Shown: positions 7,575 to 16,293, counted from the stretch's first letter. The stretch: DNA of 64,000 nt from Hyphomonadaceae bacterium UBA1849 (GCA_002338565.1 DDIN01000008.1:873567-937566), one strand, 5' to 3'. Numbers and translations are program-made. The notes: a model not told the origin generated them from the sequence alone.

Positions 7575-9379
7575 GGCTGCATCTCCACCATATCGGCCAT
7601 CGGATCGGGCCAGACGATGCGTTCAGCTTCTGCCTCGCCATAGGGATTGCGCGGCGTGTCACCCTCCTGAAGCCATAACCGGCCCGTGCCGGTCTCCTGA
7701 AAGAGGGAGAGCCCGGCATCGCGATAATGGACCGGCGCGCCTTCGAGCAGCCAGGGTTCCAGCGCCTGCAAAAGGCGGGCGAGTTCGCCGGCGAGCGCCT
7801 CGCCCTCTCGGGCTGTTTTCGCTGTACGGAGCGCGGCTTCGGCCTCTTCAATGATTGGCACGAGCTTCGTGTCAGCGAACTGTGTGCGCAGGCTATCGCC
7901 GAGCGCCAGCGCCGGATCGACAAAGTATGGATCGATGCGGTAGCCGTCCGTCAGCGCTTCATGAAAATAGAGCGCCATGTCGGTGAAGTGGTCGATCTGT
8001 GCGAGCGTCGCCGCATCCACCGGCAGCTCCGACAGCGGCGTCTCCGGCCCGGCGGTTATGGTGGAGGGGGACTGAAGCCTAGAGAGGCCCTCACGCAAAT
8101 TCACCTCGCTGTCCAGAAGGAACTGGCCGCTGGCGACCACCTCTTCGCCCTCGGTCAGTCCCTCGATGATCTGTGTGCGTCCATTGGCGCTGACGCCGGT
8201 GCGCACCGCGCGGCCTGCAAATCGTCCCTCGCCCAGCGCGACGATGACATGCGCGCCGCGGCTGTCGCGCAGGATCGCTTCGGTCGGCACAGAGAGGAAT
8301 TCACCGCTGCTGAGCTGCATGGAAATATCGGCATAGGCACCGGGGCGCAGATAGCCGCTCGCATTGTCCACCTCGATCCGCATGCGCGCGGTGCGGGTCT
8401 GCGGGTCGATTGTCGGGTAGATATAGTCGATGACGCCTTCGCCTGGCGCTTCCGGCGCACTCGGGAACTTGAGTTGCACCGGCAGTCCGGTGTCGAGGCG
8501 CGGCAGGTCGCTCTCCGGGACTGAGGCCATCACCCAGACACCCGCATAGGATTGCAGGCGAAGGATAGGCGTGCCCGGCCTCACATAATCGCCCTCACGG
8601 ACTTCGAGCGCCGCGACTGTACCGCCGGCTTCGGCATAGACCGGGATGCGTTCGACCACTTCGCGGGTCTCGACAAGACGGTCGACCGCCCGCTCCGGCA
8701 TGCCAAGCGAGCGCAGGCGCTGGCGCACGGCTGCAATCCGCGCCTCATTGCCAATGGTGAGCGAGGCGATGAGGTCCTTCTGGGTCGCGATCAGGTCAGG
8801 ACTGTAGACCCGGTAGAGGAGCGCGCCGGGGCGAACGGTGTCGCCTTCAGCGCGCACGGTCAGGTCTTCGATCCAGCCTTCGAGCCGCGCGACCGAGACG
8901 TTCTCAAGGCGCTCGTTGGATTCGACTGTGCCAAACGCGCGCAGGTTTCCGCCAAACGCCGTGACTTCGGCCGGCGCCGTGCGCACGCCCATGGTCTGGA
9001 TCATTTCCGGGGACACGACGACACCGGGTTCGGCGACATCATTTGCGTAGACCGGGATATAGTCCATCCCCATGGAGTCTTTCTTGGGGACCGGTGAGGT
9101 GTCCGGCTGGCCCATCGGGTGCTTGTAATAGAGGATGTCGCCGCGCCCGGAATTTCCGGCGCTCCCGCTCACCGGCACGAGGTCCATGCCGCAGATCGGG
9201 CACGACCCGTCTGCATCCGTCGATATGTAATGCGGGTGCATCGGACAGGTGTATTGCGCGGTCTCTTCGGCCGATGACGACGGCCCGGAGGATCCGCCTT
9301 CTCGGGCGCGGGTCGAAGGGTTGTCACACGCGACGAGCACGCTCGCGGCGACGGTCAGAAGAAGGAGTGTGTGTTTCAT
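7571..9379 (-). CDS. cusB: CusB-type RND adaptor with heavy-metal-binding domain
   Basis: 602 aa, longer than E. coli CusB. A lipobox (VACD) is followed by an HMBD (YTCPMHPHYISTDADG, then CPICGMDLVPV), a Cys/His/Met metal site. The membrane-fusion barrel-sandwich and beta-barrel domains come next (APAEVTAFGGNLRAFGTVES; GGTVAALEVREGDYVRPGT). A C-terminal extension of about 130 aa (QIDHFTDMALYFHEALTDGY onward) resembles the DUF3347-like tail found in some adaptors. It bridges pump and outer-membrane channel. 4-bp overlaps with both neighbours. Confidence 0.93.
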   Translation of the reverse strand: MKHTLLLLTVAASVLVACDNPSTRAREGGSSGPSSSAEETAQYTCPMHPHYISTDADGSCPICGMDLVPVSGSAGNSGRGDILYYKHPMGQPDTSPVPKKDSMGMDYIPVYANDVAEPGVVVSPEMIQTMGVRTAPAEVTAFGGNLRAFGTVESNERLENVSVARLEGWIEDLTVRAEGDTVRPGALLYRVYSPDLIATQKDLIASLTIGNEARIAAVRQRLRSLGMPERAVDRLVETREVVERIPVYAEAGGTVAALEVREGDYVRPGTPILRLQSYAGVWVMASVPESDLPRLDTGLPVQLKFPSAPEAPGEGVIDYIYPTIDPQTRTARMRIEVDNASGYLRPGAYADISMQLSSGEFLSVPTEAILRDSRGAHVIVALGEGRFAGRAVRTGVSANGRTQIIEGLTEGEEVVASGQFLLDSEVNLREGLSRLQSPSTITAGPETPLSELPVDAATLAQIDHFTDMALYFHEALTDGYRIDPYFVDPALALGDSLRTQFADTKLVPIIEEAEAALRTAKTAREGEALAGELARLLQALEPWLLEGAPVHYRDAGLSLFQETGTGRLWLQEGDTPRNPYGEAEAERIVWPDPMADMVEMQP

Positions 9380-10614
9380 TGGGTCACCAGGAGCGCGTTC
9401 ATGCGGGCGATGGCTTCGGCTTCGAGCGCGCGCTCGGAGACGATCTCGGCCCGGAGTTTCAGGACGGCGATTTCGCTGTCGATGATGGGAGCGTAACTGC
9501 CCGCCCCTGACTCGTATCTCGTCAGCAGGGCCTGCGATTGTTCTTCCCGCGCGGCGATCTGCCGGGTTAGCGCGTCCATAGCCGCAAGGGATCGCTGTCT
9601 CGCCGCGTCGAAGACTTCATACTCCGACCTGGCGGCAAGCGCAGCAGCCAGGCGACGCGACTGCGCAGCAGACCGATCGGCCTGCGCGCCCCGAAGGCGC
9701 GGCGCCTGGCTTTGTCCTGCCCAGAGCGGCACAGAGAACCTCACCTGCGCCGAGACCCAGTCATCGCCCTCGAAGTTCGAGAAGGCGCCGCCGCGCCCAG
9801 CCTCGCGCTGCTGGTAGGTTAACTCAACGCCCCAGTCAGGACGCCATCCGGCCCGGGCTTCGTCAACGCGCGCCTCTGCATTGCCAATGGCCGCATCAGC
9901 GACGCGCACGGCGTGGAACTGGTCAGCGCTGCCTGACCAGATCACAGGCGCGACTGGCGGCAGCGCCATGGAAGACGGGGGGACTTCGCCGACCAGATCG
10001 CGCAGACGCGCATTGATGCGCGCCAGCCGCGCCGATATGTCCGCGCGGTCACGGTCGAGGCGCGCCAACGCAACATCGACTTCTGCAAGTCTCGACAGGG
10101 CGGTGTCGGCAGACCCGATTTCGGCTTCGAGTACTGTCTTCAGTTCAGCGTATTTTGCCTCCTGCGCATCCAGCAGGGCCGCGTGATGTTCCAGATGATG
10201 CCGGTGATGCAGGAGGAGGATCAGCTCGCCCCGCAGCGCGGCGTACTGTTGGGCGCGCATGGCATCGCGTGTCGCTGCGTTCGCAAGGGCGCCCTCCGAC
10301 CGGGCCCGGCGTTCGGCATAGCTGGGAATGTCCTGCCGGATTCCGACGGACTTGTTGGTCGGCAGGAATGTATCGAAGGCCGGATCGAATAGCGGAAAAT
10401 TGTTGATCCCGACAGAGACAACCGGGTCAGGAAGGGCAGTTGCGGCGCGGCTGCGTTCGCGTTCGGCGTCGGCTTCGCTCCCGAGCGCGGTAAGGCTGGG
10501 ATGATCGGCAAGCCGGGTTTCCAGCTCGCTGAAGGACTGAGCATGGGCATGCTGCCCGGTGAGGGCGGTGAACAGGGCTGCAACAAGCAGGCCTGACCGG
10601 ATAGGGGGAAACAT
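9376..10614 (-). CDS. cusC: TolC-family outer-membrane efflux protein (CusC-like)
   Basis: 412 aa with a signal peptide (LLVAALFTALTGQHAHAQS). Two TolC-like repeats of long helices are visible: SFSELETRLADHPSLTALG in the first and the SAQVRFSVPLWAGQS strand at the second barrel section. No lipobox is seen, unlike E. coli CusC. It forms the exit duct of the tripartite pump. The stop overlaps the adaptor start by 4 bp, and the gene is preceded 64 bp upstream by the Cys-rich gene. Confidence 0.88.
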   Translation of the reverse strand: MFPPIRSGLLVAALFTALTGQHAHAQSFSELETRLADHPSLTALGSEADAERERSRAATALPDPVVSVGINNFPLFDPAFDTFLPTNKSVGIRQDIPSYAERRARSEGALANAATRDAMRAQQYAALRGELILLLHHRHHLEHHAALLDAQEAKYAELKTVLEAEIGSADTALSRLAEVDVALARLDRDRADISARLARINARLRDLVGEVPPSSMALPPVAPVIWSGSADQFHAVRVADAAIGNAEARVDEARAGWRPDWGVELTYQQREAGRGGAFSNFEGDDWVSAQVRFSVPLWAGQSQAPRLRGAQADRSAAQSRRLAAALAARSEYEVFDAARQRSLAAMDALTRQIAAREEQSQALLTRYESGAGSYAPIIDSEIAVLKLRAEIVSERALEAEAIARMNALLVTQ

Positions 10615-10678
10615 GAGAAAGACACCTCGTTGACATGAAACAGCAAGCGGAACCCACGCGCGGCGTGGGCCTTGCCGA

Positions 10679-11095
10679 TCAGATCAACAGGCGCTGTTTC
10701 AGGGTAATCGGGGTCGAGAGCGGCAGCTTCGGCGCGCCCGGCGGTCCGGTCTTGAAGATGACAGGACGATGCGCAAAGCCCGGGAATTGCGCCGCAAGCA
10801 CAGCGTAGGAAATTTCTGCAGAGGACGAAAACATGAGCGTGCTGTCATCTGCTGCCTGCGCCTGCATGAGCGGGCTGTCACAATCATTACAGCCGGGGCA
10901 GTCGCCGGTATCCTTCGCCGCGTCCGCATGATCAGCGGGCGACATCTGCATGCCGGAATCATGGCACGGCGGATCCGAAACGAGTGCGGCATCCTGCGCG
11001 ACGGCGTCATGCCCGACAAGGCAACAGGCCATGACGGGCTGCGCCGCCACGAGGGCGACGGCCAGTATGGCAAGAAGACGAGACAAGATGCGCAT
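10679..11095 (-). CDS. Cys/His-rich exported protein heading the efflux operon
   Basis: 138 aa. A signal peptide (LLAILAVALVAAQPVMA) leads to a probable metal-binding region with PPCHDSGMQMSPADHADAA and DCPGCNDCDSP, followed by a less conserved tail. It resembles the small DUF2946-like proteins that often head copper operons, but I cannot assign a family with certainty. GAGGAAAG lies directly before the ATG. First gene of the minus-strand operon; a periplasmic copper buffer or sensor role is inferred only. Confidence 0.7.
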   Translation of the reverse strand: MRILSRLLAILAVALVAAQPVMACCLVGHDAVAQDAALVSDPPCHDSGMQMSPADHADAAKDTGDCPGCNDCDSPLMQAQAADDSTLMFSSSAEISYAVLAAQFPGFAHRPVIFKTGPPGAPKLPLSTPITLKQRLLI

Positions 11096-11318
11096 CTTTC
11101 CTCATTAAGGCTAATTCGTTTACAAAACAACTAACTAACGGGCACGTCACGCGATTGTCAGACAAGACCTGTTTGGCGAGCAGAGCTGACATCAAGACAC
11201 CTGACAATACGCTGTCAAAGTCCAACCTCAGCTGTCCCCCGTCAGCGACCATGAGACAGATCGGGAAAATTGCTTAAGGAGGATTTCTGGCACATCGTAG
11301 CCCGCCAAGGGGACGAAG

Positions 11319-11690
11319 ATGAGACAGAAATCCGGGCCGGAGGGATCGGCCGAAAAACATGTGAAGGAAATCCGCCGCAAGACCCGGCGTAAATTCTCCG
11401 CCGAAGAGAAGATCCGCATCGTACTGGAAGGCCTGCGCGGCGAGTATTCGATTGCCGAACTGTGTCGGCGTGAGGGGATCGCTCAGGGGCTGTACTACAC
11501 CTGGTCGAAGGAGTTTCTCGAAGCTGGCAAGAAGCGCTTGTCGGGCGACACGGAGCGGCAGGCGACATCCGGCGAGGTGAGTGGCCTGAAGCGTGAGATG
11601 CGCGATCTGAAGGAGGTCGTTGCCGACCTGACGCTGGAAAACCGCATCCTCAAAAAAAGCGTGATCGGGGATGGGGAGGATATCGAATGA
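11319..11690 (+). CDS. IS3-family transposase OrfA
   Basis: 123 aa helix-turn-helix protein (RRKFSAEEKIRIVLEGLRGE, IAELCRREGIAQGLYYTWSK) ending in a leucine-zipper-like helix (LKREMRDLKEVVADLTLENR). It binds the IS ends. A run of seven A then G at 11652-11659 in the last helix is the classical IS3 -1 slippery site. The stop overlaps the orfB ATG (ATGA). Confidence 0.92.
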   Translation: MRQKSGPEGSAEKHVKEIRRKTRRKFSAEEKIRIVLEGLRGEYSIAELCRREGIAQGLYYTWSKEFLEAGKKRLSGDTERQATSGEVSGLKREMRDLKEVVADLTLENRILKKSVIGDGEDIE

Positions 11691-12667
11691 GATACCCCGC
11701 GTCCGAGAAGCTGGAGATCATCCGGCTGGTGGAGCAATCGCATCAGCCCGTGAAAAGAACGCTGGAACAGATCGGCGTGTCACGTCCGACCTTCTATCGC
11801 TGGTATGACCTTTACCGGCGGTTCGGTGAAGCCGGGCTTGAGGATCGGCGCGGCGGCTCTGGCCGGGTCTGGAACCGCATCCCGAATGAGGTGCGTCAGC
11901 AGGTGCTGGAAATGGCGCTCGACCGGCCGGACCTTTCTCCCCGCGAACTGGCCGTGACGTTCACGGACGAGAAGCGCTACTTCGTCTCGGAAGCCAGTGT
12001 TTACAGGCTTTTGAGGGCGCACGACCTGATTACCAGCCCGGCCTTCATCGTGATGAAAGCGGCCGATGAGTTCAGGGAGAAAACCACCGCGCCCAACCAG
12101 CTCTGGCAGACCGACTTCACCTATCTGAAAGTGATCGGCTGGGGATGGTTCTACCTCTCCACCGTGTTGGACGACTTCTCCCGTTACATCATCGCCTGGA
12201 AGCTCTGCTCGGGCATGGCGGCGAGCGATGTGCAGGACACGCTGAACCTGGCGCTTGAAGCTTCCGGACTCGATGAAGTGAATGTGGTTCATCGCCCGAG
12301 ACTACTCTCAGACAACGGACCGTCTTACATCTCTGGCGATCTGGCTGAGTATCTTGCCGACAAAGGCATGCAGCATACGCGCGGCGCGCCGTATCATCCC
12401 CAGACGCAAGGAAAGATCGAGCGCTGGCATCAGACGCTGAAGAACCGCATCCTGTTGGAAAACTACTTCCTGCCCGGAGACCTTGAAGCGCAGATCGATG
12501 CGTTCGTCGGTTACTACAACCATCAGCGCTATCACGAGAGCCTGAACAATCTCACTCCGGCAGATGTCTATACGGGCCGCGGCCAGACCATCCTGCTCGA
12601 ACGTGAGAAAATCAAAAGGAGGACGATGAAACTACGGCGCTTGCAGCACGCCCAATCCGCTGCTTAA
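11687..12667 (+). CDS. IS3-family transposase OrfB (integrase core)
   Basis: 326 aa. An N-terminal HTH (RTLEQIGVSRPTFYRWYDLY) precedes the rve catalytic core. Candidate DDE residues are in QTDFTYLKV (first Asp), SDNGPSY (second Asp) and QGKIERWHQTLKNR (Glu). The reading frame is -1 relative to orfA and remains open back to the A7G slippery site, so an OrfAB fusion can be produced by frameshift. It appears intact, so the element may be active. Confidence 0.93.
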   Translation: MRYPASEKLEIIRLVEQSHQPVKRTLEQIGVSRPTFYRWYDLYRRFGEAGLEDRRGGSGRVWNRIPNEVRQQVLEMALDRPDLSPRELAVTFTDEKRYFVSEASVYRLLRAHDLITSPAFIVMKAADEFREKTTAPNQLWQTDFTYLKVIGWGWFYLSTVLDDFSRYIIAWKLCSGMAASDVQDTLNLALEASGLDEVNVVHRPRLLSDNGPSYISGDLAEYLADKGMQHTRGAPYHPQTQGKIERWHQTLKNRILLENYFLPGDLEAQIDAFVGYYNHQRYHESLNNLTPADVYTGRGQTILLEREKIKRRTMKLRRLQHAQSAA

Positions 12668-12795
12668 CTCAAACCAGATGCGCCAGACCCTCCTTAAGTC
12701 AGGCAGCCTGAAGTCTCAAATTACCTGACGACGGACAGTGCGTGAAAGTGATATTTTTTCACAAGTATATGAGACAATCGAAAGGACAATGAAAA

Positions 12796-12936
12796 ATGAA
12801 TTCTAATGACATGATGATGCGAGACGAATGGTTCATGATGCCATTTGGCGGCTTGATTGGAATATTGGTTTTTATATTCCTTATTCTGGGGATCGCCGCG
12901 TTCGCGAAATACTTGTTTTTCAATCGGAAACGATAG
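12796..12936 (+). CDS. Small Met-rich single-span membrane protein
   Basis: 46 aa, MNSNDMMMRDEWFMMPFGGL then a hydrophobic helix (IGILVFIFLILGIAAFA) and a basic end (NRKR). AAAGGAC precedes the ATG at suitable distance. Five Met and one Trp outside the helix could bind Cu(I). It lies 58 bp before the multicopper oxidase on the same strand, so co-transcription is likely. Similar short peptides accompany copper genes, but I do not recognise a named family. Confidence 0.6.
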   Translation: MNSNDMMMRDEWFMMPFGGLIGILVFIFLILGIAAFAKYLFFNRKR

Positions 12937-12994
12937 GCCAGATGACACAGGGAACACAGCGTAGAACCGTAAGTCCATCAAAAAGGACTAAATT

Positions 12995-14497
12995 GTGCTG
13001 ACTCGAAGAGACACGTTATGGGGTATGGGCGGGCTCTCATTGTCCTTAGCAGCGTGTGGGCAAGCAGGCTATCCCCAAAGTCCGCATAACTCTGATAGGA
13101 ACCTTCTCAAAATACCTCAGTTGCTTTCCGGAACAAAGAATGGCGCTTACACAGAATATAATCTGAAAATCCAAAATGGAACTTCAACATTTTTTGAAGG
13201 CCGTTCGACGTCCACTATCGGCGTAAATCAGGCCTATCTCGGTCCAACGCTTCAAATGGATGTCGGATCTATTGTAAAAATCAATGTCAACAACACGCTG
13301 CAAGAAGATACTACACTTCACTGGCATGGTTTCCACGTGCCGGCCAAATATGATGGCACACCACACCAGACGATAACACCGGGTGAGACCTGGACCGCGC
13401 AGTTTGAAGTACGCCAAAAGCCCGCCCTTTTCTGGTACCACTCTCACGCCCACAAACAAGCCGGTCCGCAAGTGTATCGCGGCCTTGCGGGTCCCATTAT
13501 CGTAAAAGATCCCAATCGACTTGAACCTGACTTACCTAATACCTACGGCGTCGATGACGTGCCGTTGATCGTTCAGGACAGACTGTTCGGGAATAATGGC
13601 GAGCTAGTGTATTTAAGATCTATGCATGACATCATGATGGGAATGCAGGGCGACACCTTGCTCGTCAATGGTGTGGTTGACCCTGTTTTTGAGAGCAAGA
13701 CTGAGCTTTTGCGCCTACGATTGCTTAACGGCTCGAATGCTCGCATTTATGACTTTAAGTTCGCGGACCGACAAACCTTTTTGATGATTGGATCCGACGG
13801 GGGGCATTTAGAGACCGCTTTAGAAATGTCGCAGTTAAGGCTTTCGCCGGGAGAGCGTGCAGAGATCCTCGTTGATATGCGCTATGGTCAGCCACGGCAG
13901 TTGATAGCTGCATCCACAACGAATGGAATGGGTATGATGGATGGCGCTATGATGGGCGACCGATGGTGGCGTGGTAATAATCGCAGGGATACAGACACAT
14001 CAGCTTTCAACGTCTTACTTATCGTCCCCAACGCAAACCTAGACTCCTCTCCGCCAGTACCCACAACCTTCAAGAAACACGCCGCTATCGATCCAGGAAG
14101 TGCCGTAAAAATGCGTCAATTTGTGCTCCGAATGGGGATGGGTATGCGGGCAGAAAATGGGTTTACGATAAATGGCCGTTCTATGGATATGGGCCGTATT
14201 GACGAGCGCGTGAAGTTGAATACGACGGAAATTTGGGAAGTCCAAAACGCTTCTTGGATGCCTCATCCGTTTCACGTACATGATGTCCAATTCAGAATTT
14301 TGGACCGCAATGGTAGGCCCCCTGCTCAGCACGAAACCGGCTTAAAGGATACTGTACTGCTAGCGCCGCGCGAGCGCGTGCGGTTGCTGTTGTCATTTAA
14401 AGATTATGCAGACCCGGATACACCTTACATGTACCATTGTCATATACTCGAACATGAAGATGCCGGGATGATGGGGCAGTTCGTCGTCGAAACATAA
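12995..14497 (+). CDS. Multicopper oxidase (CueO/CopA-like), Tat-exported
   Basis: 500 aa from a GTG start with AAAAGGA 6-8 nt upstream. The N-terminus has a twin-arginine motif (TRRDTLWG) and a lipobox-like SLAACG. Copper ligands are all present: HWHGFH, WYHSHAH, HPFHVHD and YHCHILEHEDAGMMG. A Met-rich insertion (NGMGMMDGAMMGDRWW) resembles the substrate-copper region of CueO. The enzyme oxidises Cu(I) to less toxic Cu(II) in the periplasm. Base composition is clearly richer in A+T than the efflux operon, indicating a different origin. Confidence 0.9.
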   Translation: MLTRRDTLWGMGGLSLSLAACGQAGYPQSPHNSDRNLLKIPQLLSGTKNGAYTEYNLKIQNGTSTFFEGRSTSTIGVNQAYLGPTLQMDVGSIVKINVNNTLQEDTTLHWHGFHVPAKYDGTPHQTITPGETWTAQFEVRQKPALFWYHSHAHKQAGPQVYRGLAGPIIVKDPNRLEPDLPNTYGVDDVPLIVQDRLFGNNGELVYLRSMHDIMMGMQGDTLLVNGVVDPVFESKTELLRLRLLNGSNARIYDFKFADRQTFLMIGSDGGHLETALEMSQLRLSPGERAEILVDMRYGQPRQLIAASTTNGMGMMDGAMMGDRWWRGNNRRDTDTSAFNVLLIVPNANLDSSPPVPTTFKKHAAIDPGSAVKMRQFVLRMGMGMRAENGFTINGRSMDMGRIDERVKLNTTEIWEVQNASWMPHPFHVHDVQFRILDRNGRPPAQHETGLKDTVLLAPRERVRLLLSFKDYADPDTPYMYHCHILEHEDAGMMGQFVVET

Positions 14498-14585
14498 TCC
14501 ATACAATACCTAACAGACCGAGTGGTTATCCCGATCTCCTATCCTGTTTGATTGGAAGCTTCATATGAGCGCTCACCCAACCTAT

Positions 14586-15089
14586 TCAACCGATAGTATC
14601 TTGATTTGCAACTATCTGTTTCTCTGAAGGTCTCATAACTTTCAACATCACTATTGCTAAACCAAGAACAATGGCGATGTCAGCGAGATTGAAGGTTGGC
14701 CAGTGAAATCCTAAAACATGAATATCAATGAAATCTGTAACAACGCCGTCAATCAGACGGTCAATGGCGTTGCCCAGAGCGCCGCCGATGATCAATCCGG
14801 CCCAGATTGCATCATGCTTATACGTGGCGCGCCACAACCGCATCGCCAAATAAGCAGACACGATGAACGCGATGAAAGCCAGTGCCCATGGCGCCCACTC
14901 GCTGTTTGAACTTAGCAGACCGAAGCTGACGCCGCGATTATACCCCAGTCTCAAATCTACAAACGGGAGCAGCTCAACCAAGCCGCCGGACTCGGTCAAA
15001 TAGGGTATCATAGTGGCTTTTGTGGATAGGTCGGCGATCAGGATCACTACCGCGATAGAGGTTCCCAGCCAACGAACGTGCTGCGTCAT
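14586..15089 (-). CDS. lspA: Signal peptidase II, metal-cluster paralogue
   Basis: 167 aa, four predicted membrane helices. Both catalytic Asp motifs are visible: GNAIDRLIDG and FNLADIAIV, plus GYNRGVSFG of the N-terminal region. It cleaves prolipoproteins after lipidation. The start overlaps the CDF transporter stop by 4 bp, so it is the second gene of a MerR-controlled operon. lspA copies travel with Cd/Zn/Pb resistance genes (as in pbr clusters); this is likely an accessory copy rather than the housekeeping one. Confidence 0.88.
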   Translation of the reverse strand: MTQHVRWLGTSIAVVILIADLSTKATMIPYLTESGGLVELLPFVDLRLGYNRGVSFGLLSSNSEWAPWALAFIAFIVSAYLAMRLWRATYKHDAIWAGLIIGGALGNAIDRLIDGVVTDFIDIHVLGFHWPTFNLADIAIVLGLAIVMLKVMRPSEKQIVANQDTIG

Positions 15090-15745
15090 TCTGGGTTTGC
15101 CTCACTCGCCAACGGGTCTGTCTTGCGGGACGTGACGACACTTAGATCGCGACGCGCATCGCGCAAAATGTTCCACGCCGAATGAAGAAACAAAGCCGCA
15201 ATCAGGAAGGCCACGATGAGGTCGGGCCAGCGAGTAGACGTCAAGGCAACCAGACCTGCGGCGATGATAACAGCCACATTGCCGATCGCATCATTGCGTG
15301 AAAAAAGCCACACAGCGCGCATATTGGCGTCACCGTCGCGATAAGGCAGCAAAGGCAGGACAGCGATGAGATTCACGATCAAGGCAACTAACGCGAAAAG
15401 TCCCATTAAGCCGGCTTCAACAGGTGTGTCCGTGAGGGTCTTGAGAACGGTAGAGGCGAGCACCCAAAGCCCGAGCAGGCCGAGAAAGATGCCTTGAATG
15501 AATGCAGACCGCGCCCGCCAGGCCAGCGACCAACCGATCGCAAGTAGCCCGAGAAATGTGATCGACCCGTCGCCTAAAAAATCGAGGGCATCTGCTTTCA
15601 GCGCCTGAGAATTGGCCATGAAGCCCCCGAAAAGCTCTATGACGCCGTAGCCCACATTCAAGGCAACAACGATCCATAGGGCTCGGCGATAACCGGGTGA
15701 ACGGATCTGTTCTTCATCAACTCCGCAGCAATCATCATCCGCCAT
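15086..15745 (-). CDS. Short cation diffusion facilitator (Zn/Cd/Pb exporter)
   Basis: 219 aa, about six hydrophobic helices. It lacks the cytoplasmic C-terminal domain of typical CDF proteins of about 300 aa. The metal-site helices read KADALDFLGDG (DxxxD, in place of HxxxD) and SRNDAIGNVAV (DxxxN). N-terminal DDDCCGVDEEQ adds possible metal ligands. First gene of the operon with lspA, driven by the MerR promoter at 15839-15869. Export of divalent metal is inferred from family and context. Confidence 0.85.
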   Translation of the reverse strand: MADDDCCGVDEEQIRSPGYRRALWIVVALNVGYGVIELFGGFMANSQALKADALDFLGDGSITFLGLLAIGWSLAWRARSAFIQGIFLGLLGLWVLASTVLKTLTDTPVEAGLMGLFALVALIVNLIAVLPLLPYRDGDANMRAVWLFSRNDAIGNVAVIIAAGLVALTSTRWPDLIVAFLIAALFLHSAWNILRDARRDLSVVTSRKTDPLASEANPE

Positions 15746-15838
15746 AGCCTATCCTCTCCTCCTAACATTTGAGCGAAAACAGCTTCATGGAACGGCGTTA
15801 CGACCGTCAAACTTGTCTGTTTCATTCATTGATTTAGT

Positions 15839-15869
15839 TCGTTACACCCTATAGCTACTATAGGTTCAA
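15839..15869 (-). promoter_or_regulatory. MerR-type promoter/operator for CDF-lspA
   Basis: On the minus strand: TTGAAC (15864-15869), a 19-bp spacer, and TAACGA (15839-15844). The spacer contains the dyad CTATAG-TAG-CTATAG. This geometry is that of CadR/PbrR/ZntR-activated promoters. It lies between the divergent CDF and merR genes. Confidence 0.78.
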
Positions 15870-15882
15870 GGGGAAAAATGAA

Positions 15883-16293
15883 ATGCCAGACCAAAACCGT
15901 TCAATTGGGCAGTTATCAAAACTCTCCGGGGTAAAAATCACGACAATACGGTATTATGAGTCTATCGGACTGCTCCCTGAACCGGGACGCACATCAGGTG
16001 GACAGCGAGTTTATGACGAAGCGTCGTCCAATAGGCTGCTCTTTATTCGGCAATGCCGTGATCTCGGCTTTCCAATCGAAGCCATTAGGGAACTCATTGA
16101 CCTTCAATTGACTCCTAATGCAGATTGCCTGGAAGTAGACCGAGTTGCCCGTCACCATCTTGGAGAAGTGGACAAGCGTCTGAAGCAATTGCGCGCCCTT
16201 AAAAAGGAATTGAAAGATATGATTGTGTCCTGTGCCGGAGGCGAAGTAGCGACGTGCACGATAATGGAGAGCATCACCAAAGCAACACGTTGA
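15883..16293 (+). CDS. MerR-family metal regulator (CadR/PbrR-like)
   Basis: 136 aa. HTH IGQLSKLSGVKITTIRYYES, divalent-type Cys in NADCLEVD, and metal loop SCAGGEVATC (Cys-X7-Cys). It is strikingly similar to the regulator at 197-646 over its whole length but lacks the extra His/Cys tail. AAGGGGAAAA precedes the ATG. Divergent from CDF-lspA, which it presumably activates in the presence of a divalent metal. Confidence 0.88.
   Translation: MPDQNRSIGQLSKLSGVKITTIRYYESIGLLPEPGRTSGGQRVYDEASSNRLLFIRQCRDLGFPIEAIRELIDLQLTPNADCLEVDRVARHHLGEVDKRLKQLRALKKELKDMIVSCAGGEVATCTIMESITKATR

Larger units (their letters stand above)
11252..12718 (+). mobile_element. IS3-family insertion sequence
   Basis: Both ends start with TGAGAC (11252-11257 and, inverted, 12713-12718) and share an internal CTTAAGGAGG block 20-21 bp inward (11273-11282; 12689-12698) followed by CTGGC-CATC. 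Two overlapping reading frames (orfA, orfB with DDE motifs) fill the interior. No target-site duplication is visible: the left flank ends GACCA and the right flank begins AATTA. This suggests recombination or deletion after insertion. Confidence 0.85.

Noticed and set aside
7727..8524. Plus-strand frame inside cusB
   Set aside because: Antisense shadow, low-complexity translation.
11252..12718. Target-site duplication of the IS3 element
   Set aside because: Flanks compared at 3-5 bp do not match.
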